From: CAYQAJ01 sp964415245
GTDB lineage: Bacteria; Planctomycetota; Planctomycetia; Pirellulales; Pirellulaceae
Length of the DNA stretch: 5,083 nt
Assembly (NCBI GenBank): GCA_964415245.1
Contig: CAYQAJ010000337.1
Span: 1 to 5,083, forward strand
Direction: 5' to 3'
Every line of letters begins with the position of its first letter. Position 1 is the first letter of the stretch. Of this stretch, positions 1-5,083 are shown in pieces. The notes under the pieces are model-generated. The model was not told where the DNA came from, did no database searches, and saw nothing but the letters and a program-made list of their open reading frames with translations. The translations under genes were made by a program, and so were the position numbers.

Positions 1-1177
1 TCCGATCTTCTTCTTGAGCGGCTCGGCCGACGCCACGAACTCGTGCATGCAGCGATCGCCGTGCGGCACGGGAATGGTCGATTTGACGCGGCTGAGCAGG
101 TAGTTGGCGTTGAGCACTGCGTCTTCCGCCACGCGCCGCAGACCGTCGGGCCCGTGCGTGCGGATGTAGCAGTACGCCCGAACCAGCACGCCCACGTTGC
201 CAAAGAAGCTCCGTACGCGGCCGATCGATTGGGGCCGGTCGTAGTCGAGCGCGAAGCGGTCGCCGCTCCGCGCGACAACGGGCGAGGGGAGGAACGGTGC
301 CAGCTCGTCGGTGACGCAGATGGGCCCGGCCCCGGGTCCGCCGCCGCCATGCGGCCCGCTGAATGTCTTGTGCGGATTGTAGTGCATCATGTCGGCGCCG
401 AAGTCGCCGGGCCGGGCAACGCCGAGAATAGCGTTCATGTTGGCTCCGTCCAGATAAACTAGCGCCCCCCGATCGTGTACGAGCTTGGCCACCTGGGCGA
501 TGTTCGGTTCGAATCGCCCCAGCGTGTTGGGGTTCGTGATCATCAGCACGGCCGTGCGGTCGTCGAGCTTCGATCGCAGCTCGTCCAGGTCAACGGTGCC
601 GTCGGGCGAGCTGCGCACGGTCTCGAATGCGAAGCCCGCCATGCTCGCGCTGGCCGGGTTCGTGCCGTGGGCACTGTCGGGCGCCAGAACCACTCGTCGC
701 GGCTCGCCGCGATGGCGAAAGTAAGCCGCGGCGACCATGAGCGCCGTCAATTCACCGTGCGCCCCCGCTGCGGGCTGGAGCGAAACGGCCGGCAATCCCG
801 CGATCTCGGCCAGCATCTCCTGCAGTTCGTAGAGAAGCTGCAGCAAACCCTGGATCGTGCTTTCGGGCTGGTAGGGGTGCAAATCGGCCAGACCTGGCAG
901 CGCCGCCAACCGCTCGTTCCGCTTCGCGTTGTACTTCATCGTGCACGAGCCGAGCGGGTAAAAGTGTGTGTCGACCGACATGTTGCGTGTCGACAGGTTC
1001 GTGTAGTGCCGCACCACGTCGGGCTCGGCCAGCTCGGGCAGGGGGGGTGGCGCGGAGCTCACCGCGTCGCTGCCCAACAGCTCTTCGACCGGCGCGGGCG
1101 GCACATCGCACGGCGGGCATTGCAGCGCGCGCCGCCCCGGCTTCGAAAGCTCAAACAAAAGCTGCACGGCTTGCCGG

Positions 1178-1185
<8 letters not shown>
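1..1185 (-). CDS. gcvPB: Glycine dehydrogenase (decarboxylating) subunit 2, PLP-binding P-protein beta subunit; C-terminus cut by the window edge
   Basis: This is the PLP-carrying half of the split glycine decarboxylase (P protein). It decarboxylates glycine and passes the aminomethyl group to lipoylated GcvH in the cytoplasm. The reading frame is open from the ATG at 1185 to base 1, giving 395 residues. The family is about 480-490 long, so roughly 90 C-terminal residues lie outside the window. Visible family blocks are FELSKPGRRA (11-20), VDTHFYPLGSCTMKYN (71-86), LQPAAGAHGE (136-145), PDSAHGTNPASA (169-180), TNPNTLG (217-223), YLDGANMNA (244-252) and NPHKTFSGPHGGGGPGAGP (270-288). Lys273 in the HKTF motif is the expected PLP Schiff-base lysine. 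CMHEF (379-383) matches the conserved block just before the missing end. The start overlaps the gcvPA stop by 8 bp, which points to translational coupling and equimolar subunits. The motif reads HKTFSGPHG, where a Thr after the Ser is the form I know best; I regard this as normal variation. Confidence 0.97.
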
Positions 1186-2575
<1,390 letters not shown>

Positions 2576-2597
2576 CTTGGGGAAATTACCAATGTCT

Positions 2598-2796
2598 CAA
2601 TGACCAATGACTTGTTGTGGCACCCGCCCTCGTTGCGGCACGGTCTCCCGACCCTGCCGTTGGGTTGAAGCTCCAAATCACAAATCCCAAATCACAAACA
2701 AACTCCAATCGCCAAAGGCTCAAGTCTCAAACGACGGGGGCGCACCGCGAGCGATGACGCCGAAATTGGTCATTTGGATTTGGTCATTGGTCATTG
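2598..2796. repeat. AT-rich composite repeat, copy A, in the gcvH-gcvPA spacer
   Basis: The 294-bp spacer 2576-2869 holds no credible gene. It contains several repeat arms: CAATGACCAATGAC at 2598-2611, a run of caaatcacaaatcccaaatc type at 2674-2702, and ttggtcatttggatttggtc type at 2765-2796. The first arm has a perfect 14-nt inverted partner at 2783-2796. The left run shares 16 identical bases with 4660-4675. The right arm 2765-2790 matches 4760-4785 at 25 of 26 positions, in the same orientation. It is therefore a second copy of the element upstream of gcvT. The centre (about 2731-2764) is GC-rich and the arms AT-rich, unlike the coding DNA on both sides. The whole spacer would be transcribed if gcvTHPAPB is one operon. 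Confidence 0.85.
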
Positions 2797-2869
2797 CGCG
2801 AAGGCTCGCCATTCGAGTGCGGGACGTTCCGGCTTGGAGGCGTTACGGCAGCGCACCGGCGCGCACGAA

Positions 2870-3265
2870 TCAGCCTTCCTCGGCGCATTGGCGCTGGTAG
2901 GCGGCGTGGTCCATCAGGCGGTCGATTTCGCCCACGTCGCTCATGCGGACGCGAATCAGCCATCCCTTGCCGTAGGGGTCGCTGCCTAGCTCTTCCAGCC
3001 GATCGGCCAATTCCTTGTTCGCCGCGATCACTTCGCCGCTCACCGGGCTGAACAGCGGGCTCACCGCCTTGACCGATTCCACCTCGCCGAACTCCTTGCC
3101 CGCTTCGACGCGGCGGCCCACCTCGCACAGATCGAGGTACACCAAGTCGGTCAACTGCTCGACGGCGAAGGCCGAGATGCCGACGGTGGCGATACTTGCC
3201 CCTCCCTCTTCGGTCACGTGCACCCATTCGTGCGTGGGCGCGTAACGCAGTTCCTCGGGTTTCAA
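2870..3265 (-). CDS. gcvH: Glycine cleavage system H protein (lipoyl carrier)
   Basis: GcvH is the small shuttle protein whose lipoyl arm carries the aminomethyl group from GcvPA/PB to GcvT and is then re-oxidised by the L protein. The product has 131 residues, typical for the family. Conserved blocks are YAPTHEWV (8-15), VGISAFAVEQLTDLVYLDL (28-46), GEVESVKAVSPLFSPVSGEV (60-79) and GWLIRV (101-106). Lys66 in ESVKAV is the lipoylation site. The start codon is TTG at 3265-3263: an in-frame TAA lies five codons upstream with no ATG or GTG between, and TAAGGA sits 9 nt before the TTG. The protein homology also begins there (KPEELRYAPTHEW). The gene stands 219 bp after gcvT and 294 bp before gcvPA, unusually loose spacing for a gcv operon. 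Those gaps are filled by repeats. Confidence 0.96.
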   Translation of the reverse strand: MKPEELRYAPTHEWVHVTEEGGASIATVGISAFAVEQLTDLVYLDLCEVGRRVEAGKEFGEVESVKAVSPLFSPVSGEVIAANKELADRLEELGSDPYGKGWLIRVRMSDVGEIDRLMDHAAYQRQCAEEG

Positions 3266-3274
3266 GGTTACGAT

Positions 3275-3280
3275 TCCTTA
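3275..3280 (-). promoter_or_regulatory. Ribosome binding site for gcvH (supports TTG start)
   Basis: TAAGGA on the minus strand stands 9 nt upstream of TTG (3263-3265). It is the clearest Shine-Dalgarno sequence in the window and fixes the non-ATG start of gcvH. It begins only 6 nt after the base of the hairpin at 3287-3311, so folding of that palindrome could affect access to it. Confidence 0.7.
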
Positions 3281-3286
3281 TCAAGT

Positions 3287-3311
3287 AGGTCCCGCCTGCC
3301 GGGCGGGACCT
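3287..3311 (-). other. Perfect 10-bp stem-loop immediately upstream of the gcvH RBS
   Basis: AGGTCCCGCC and GGCGGGACCT (3287-3296 and 3302-3311) pair perfectly around a 5-nt loop. In the mRNA the stem ends 6 nt before TAAGGA of gcvH. It is not followed by a T-run on either strand, so it does not look like an intrinsic terminator. A role in mRNA end protection or in setting the gcvT to gcvH ratio is possible but is inference. Confidence 0.7.
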
Positions 3312-3405
3312 CGTTGCGGTTAAGGCGTTGATGATCCAAGTTTCGGGCCAAACGATCGATCGGCCGGGCGGGACCTCAAAGCAGCGCAGCGTGTGGCATC
3401 GCCAC

Positions 3406-3430
3406 AGGTCCCGCTCGGCAAGCGGGACCT
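3406..3430 (-). other. Perfect 10-bp stem-loop 54 bp after the gcvT stop
   Basis: AGGTCCCGCT and AGCGGGACCT (3406-3415 and 3421-3430) pair perfectly around a 5-nt loop. In transcript order it is the first strong hairpin after gcvT. It touches the 6-bp stem at 3392-3406, sharing base 3406. There is no T-tract, so I do not call it a terminator. It could block 3' exonucleases on a processed gcvT message. Confidence 0.65.
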
Positions 3431-3484
3431 ACTTCCATCATCGACCTGCGTACATGCGCTTGGCTTTCCCTCGAAAACAATTCC

Positions 3485-4618
3485 TCAGTTCGATTTGCGC
3501 GAGTAGAACGGCAGCTTTACGATTTTACCCGGCTCAACTTGTCCGCGGATGTCGACGCCGACCTCGTTGCCGATTTCGGCCGTGTCAGGTCGCACGTACG
3601 CCATGGCGATCGACTTTTGCAGCGTGGGCGAAAACGTTCCGCTGGTCACTTCGCCGATGGTCCCCCGCTCGCCGCGAACGGCGAAGTGTTCGCGCGGCAC
3701 GCGTCGGCCGGCAAGCTCGATTCCCACGCGGCGCCACTGCGGCGGCGCATTGCGCAGTCGTTCCAGCGATTTGCTGCCAATGAACTCTCGGCCTTCCAGG
3801 TTCACGGCAAACGCCAAGTCGGCCTGAAAGGGGTCGATTGTCTCCGTCAGCTCATGGCCGTAAAGGGGCAGGGCGGCTTCCAGGCGAAGCGTGTCGCGTG
3901 CGCCGAGACCCGCTGCCCGAGCGCCGAGTGACTTTCCCGCATCGAGCAGAGTTTCCCAAATCTGCACTGCAGCGTCGGCGGGCACGATCAGCTCGCAACC
4001 GTCTTCGCCGCTGTAGCCCGTGCGGCTGACGAGGCCATGTGCCGAGCCAATCTGGGCCGCAGCGCCCGTGTAATACTTCATGGGGGTCAGCGGCACGGAG
4101 ACGAGCGGCTGCACCAGCTCGATGGCGCGGGGTCCCTGCACGGCGATCATGGCGGTTTCGAGCGTCTGGTCGTGCAGATCGACGTCGTCCGACTTCTCAC
4201 GATGCGCCTCGATCCACGACAAGATTTTGCCGCGGTTGCTGGCGTTGACGACCAGCATGCGGTAATCGCTTCCTTCGGAGTCCTTCAGGCGATAGACGAG
4301 CACGTCGTCGAGAATGCCCCCTTGCTCGTTCGTCACCAGCGAGTAGCGGATCTTGCCCAGCGGCATATCGGATACGCGGCGCGTGAGCAGCCGTTCTAAC
4401 AGCGCAACCGCGCCCGATCCATCGAACCGAATCCGCCCCATGTGCGAAACGTCGAACAAACCGACGCCGGTTCGCGTGGCGACGTGCTCTTCGACGATCG
4501 ACGTGTACTGCACCGGCATCGACCAACCGGCGAAATCGACCAACCGCGCACCGGCCTGGGAGTGCCAGTCGTGCAGCGCGGTTCGCAAAAGATCGGTTGT
4601 AGTCGCTCGATCGGCCAT
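3485..4618 (-). CDS. gcvT: Aminomethyltransferase (glycine cleavage system T protein)
   Basis: GcvT takes the aminomethyl group from the lipoyl arm of GcvH, transfers the carbon to tetrahydrofolate to give 5,10-methylene-THF, and releases ammonia. The 377-residue product has the family's usual length. Visible blocks are LVDFAGWSMPVQY (26-38), GLFDVSHMG (53-61), TNEQGGILDDVLVY (96-109, with the conserved Asp pair 104-105 that includes the catalytic Asp), QGPRA (161-165), SRTGYSGEDGCE (198-209), GLGARDTLRLEAALPLYGHE (237-256), TSGTFSPTLQKSIAMAYV (325-342) and KLPFY (368-372). I place the start at ATG 4618 (MADRATTTDLL), where family similarity begins. The frame stays open 21 codons further upstream, but that stretch is translated repeat DNA. 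The leader has only a weak purine tract (AAGACGACG) before the ATG. It is the first gene of the apparent gcvT-H-PA-PB operon. Confidence 0.96.
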   Translation of the reverse strand: MADRATTTDLLRTALHDWHSQAGARLVDFAGWSMPVQYTSIVEEHVATRTGVGLFDVSHMGRIRFDGSGAVALLERLLTRRVSDMPLGKIRYSLVTNEQGGILDDVLVYRLKDSEGSDYRMLVVNASNRGKILSWIEAHREKSDDVDLHDQTLETAMIAVQGPRAIELVQPLVSVPLTPMKYYTGAAAQIGSAHGLVSRTGYSGEDGCELIVPADAAVQIWETLLDAGKSLGARAAGLGARDTLRLEAALPLYGHELTETIDPFQADLAFAVNLEGREFIGSKSLERLRNAPPQWRRVGIELAGRRVPREHFAVRGERGTIGEVTSGTFSPTLQKSIAMAYVRPDTAEIGNEVGVDIRGQVEPGKIVKLPFYSRKSN

Positions 4619-4640
4619 CGTCGTCTTGCTGCGCGAGATC

Positions 4641-4823
4641 AAATTCCAAATCCCAAGCACCAAATCACAAACAAATCTCAATCGCTAAATCTCAAACGGA
4701 GAACCTTCCCATGCGACGCTCGGTTAGCCATCGCGGTCGTTGCGCCGGCCAGTGCCCCGATTGGTCATTGGGATTTGGTCATTGGGTATTGTTTGTAATT
4801 TGGTGCTTGTGATTTGGGATTTC
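4641..4823. repeat. AT-rich composite inverted repeat, copy B, in the gcvT leader
   Basis: The arms at roughly 4641-4682 and 4784-4823 are imperfect inverted copies. The core 4655-4674 is complementary to 4789-4808 at 19 of 20 positions. Inside the right half is the ttggtcattgggatttggtc-type stretch (4760-4785), shared with copy A at 2765-2790 with one mismatch. The centre (about 4700-4758) is GC-rich and has no coding signal. The element fills most of the 255 bp between gcvT and the next gene. In RNA the arms could form a long imperfect AU-rich hairpin. I recall similar caaatcccaa runs from planctomycete intergenic DNA, but that is memory and not shown here. Confidence 0.85.
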
Positions 4824-4838
4824 CACCCTCGTCGCCGC

Positions 4839-4867
4839 ATTCTATCCGATGGGAAATCGCTTGCCAG
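4839..4867 (-). promoter_or_regulatory. Candidate sigma-70 type promoter for the gcv operon
   Basis: On the minus strand, CTGGCA (4862-4867, four of six matches to TTGACA) and TAGAAT (4839-4844, five of six to TATAAT) are separated by 17 bp. They sit between the stop of the preceding gene at 4874 and the repeat in front of gcvT. Initiation here would give a leader of about 215 nt containing the whole inverted repeat. The match and position are good, but such boxes occur by chance and planctomycete promoter consensus is not well fixed in my knowledge. Confidence 0.4.
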
Positions 4868-4873
4868 TGGCCG

Positions 4874-5083
4874 CTACTTCTTGCGGCGTGGCGTGCGACC
4901 GCGCGGCTGCTTGCCAGAATTACTTCCGCGCCCCTTCGACTTATCGGTCGCAGCTTTTTTCCCGCGGGCGCCTTCCTGCCGCCGCCCGCCGCGTTGCGGT
5001 TTGTGCTTTTTCCGGTCGGCGGCCGCAGCGGCGGGCGTAGGCGTAACGAGCGCCGGGCGCTTGTCTCCGGCGAGTCGAAAATC
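4874..5083 (-). CDS. C-terminal tail of a highly basic protein, probably ribonuclease R (partial)
   Basis: An open frame enters from the right edge and ends at TAG (4876-4874), giving the last 69 residues. It begins DFRLAGDKRP and continues as a low-complexity tail rich in Lys, Arg, Gly and Ala, ending GRTPRRKK. By my count 23 of 69 residues are Lys or Arg and five are acidic. Ribonuclease R, a 3'-5' exoribonuclease, ends with an S1 domain whose last strand reads like 'kIDF-L', followed by a Lys/Arg-rich tail. DFRLAGDKRP plus this tail fits that pattern, which is why I favour RNase R. Only a few residues of the S1 domain are visible. Another RNA-binding protein with a basic tail, such as a DEAD-box helicase or a pseudouridine synthase, cannot be excluded. 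The coding nature is supported by GC-rich third positions and a stop close before the gcv promoter region. Confidence 0.6.
   Translation of the reverse strand, partial: DFRLAGDKRPALVTPTPAAAAADRKKHKPQRGGRRQEGARGKKAATDKSKGRGSNSGKQPRGRTPRRKK

Larger units (their letters stand above)
3283..3434. repeat. Cluster of GC-rich palindromic repeats (REP-like) between gcvT and gcvH
   Basis: Five arms of one 9-mer occur within 152 bp. AGGTCCCGC lies at 3287-3295 and 3406-3414. Its complement GCGGGACCT lies at 3303-3311, 3368-3376 and 3422-3430. Two neighbouring pairs make perfect 10-bp stems with 5-nt loops (3287-3311 and 3406-3430). The outermost arms extend to a 13-nt inverted repeat, AAGTAGGTCCCGC at 3283-3295 and GCGGGACCTACTT at 3422-3434. 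GCCGGGCGGGACCTC is repeated directly at 3298-3312 and 3363-3377. A further stem TGTGGC-ATC-GCCACA occupies 3392-3406, and CGATCGATCG at 3353-3362 is self-complementary. The remaining spacer to the gcvT stop (3435-3484) shows nothing recognisable. The elements look like dispersed extragenic palindromes, but dispersal cannot be seen from one window. Confidence 0.85.

Noticed and set aside
2598..2796. CRISPR array suggested by short recurring caaatc / ggtcat words
   Set aside because: There are no regular repeats with constant-length unique spacers. The words are irregular and partly inverted, and no cas gene is visible.
2784..3284. 166-codon minus-strand frame overlapping gcvH
   Set aside because: It is an out-of-frame shadow of gcvH: Arg-rich, without recognisable domains, and it spans repeat DNA at both ends.
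3287..3311. Rho-independent terminator after gcvT
   Set aside because: The stem is perfect, but no T-tract follows on either strand and gcvH starts directly after it. I keep it as a repeat hairpin only.
3283..3434. Insertion sequence ends
   Set aside because: The 13-nt inverted arms enclose only 126 bp with no transposase frame, and I see no target duplication beside them. Extragenic palindromes fit better.
4955..4960. Programmed frameshift at the A6 run in the basic tail
   Set aside because: The run is not in the in-frame X XXY YYZ arrangement (codons read GGG AAA AAA GCT), and no overlapping product is evident.

Overview
The window suggests a GC-rich bacterium, most likely a member of Planctomycetota (a Pirellulales-like lineage). 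This rests on a glycine decarboxylase split into two subunits, strongly GC-rich codon use, weak or missing Shine-Dalgarno sequences at most starts, and AT-rich repeats of the caaatcccaa / ttggtcattgg type between genes. The taxonomic call is inference from these traits. A sequence search would settle it.

Everything recognisable lies on the minus strand. Read in the direction of transcription (right to left), the layout is as follows. The last 69 codons of a very basic protein end at 4874; it is probably ribonuclease R. A candidate sigma-70 type promoter follows at 4839-4867, then a leader of about 215 nt filled with an AT-rich inverted repeat. Next come gcvT (aminomethyltransferase, 4618 to 3485), a 219-bp spacer full of GC-rich palindromes, and gcvH (lipoyl carrier H protein, 3265 to 2870, TTG start). 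A 294-bp spacer carries a second copy of the AT-rich repeat. Then come gcvPA (2575 to 1178) and gcvPB (1185 running off the left edge), the two subunits of glycine decarboxylase, which overlap by 8 bp.

Together T, H, PA and PB form the glycine cleavage system apart from the L protein (dihydrolipoyl dehydrogenase), which is not in the window. PA/PB decarboxylates glycine and loads the aminomethyl group onto the lipoyl lysine of H. T then transfers the one-carbon unit to tetrahydrofolate and releases ammonia. All four proteins look intact except for the missing C-terminus of PB, and the key residues are present.

The enzymes are a known system and I do not see a new protein system here. The parts worth a second look are non-coding: two copies of a composite AT-rich repeat placed upstream of gcvT and of gcvPA, a cluster of five arms of one palindrome directly ahead of the gcvH ribosome binding site, and a perfect hairpin between a purine-rich SD-like sequence and the overlapping gcvPB start. 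No glycine riboswitch is evident in the gcvT leader.
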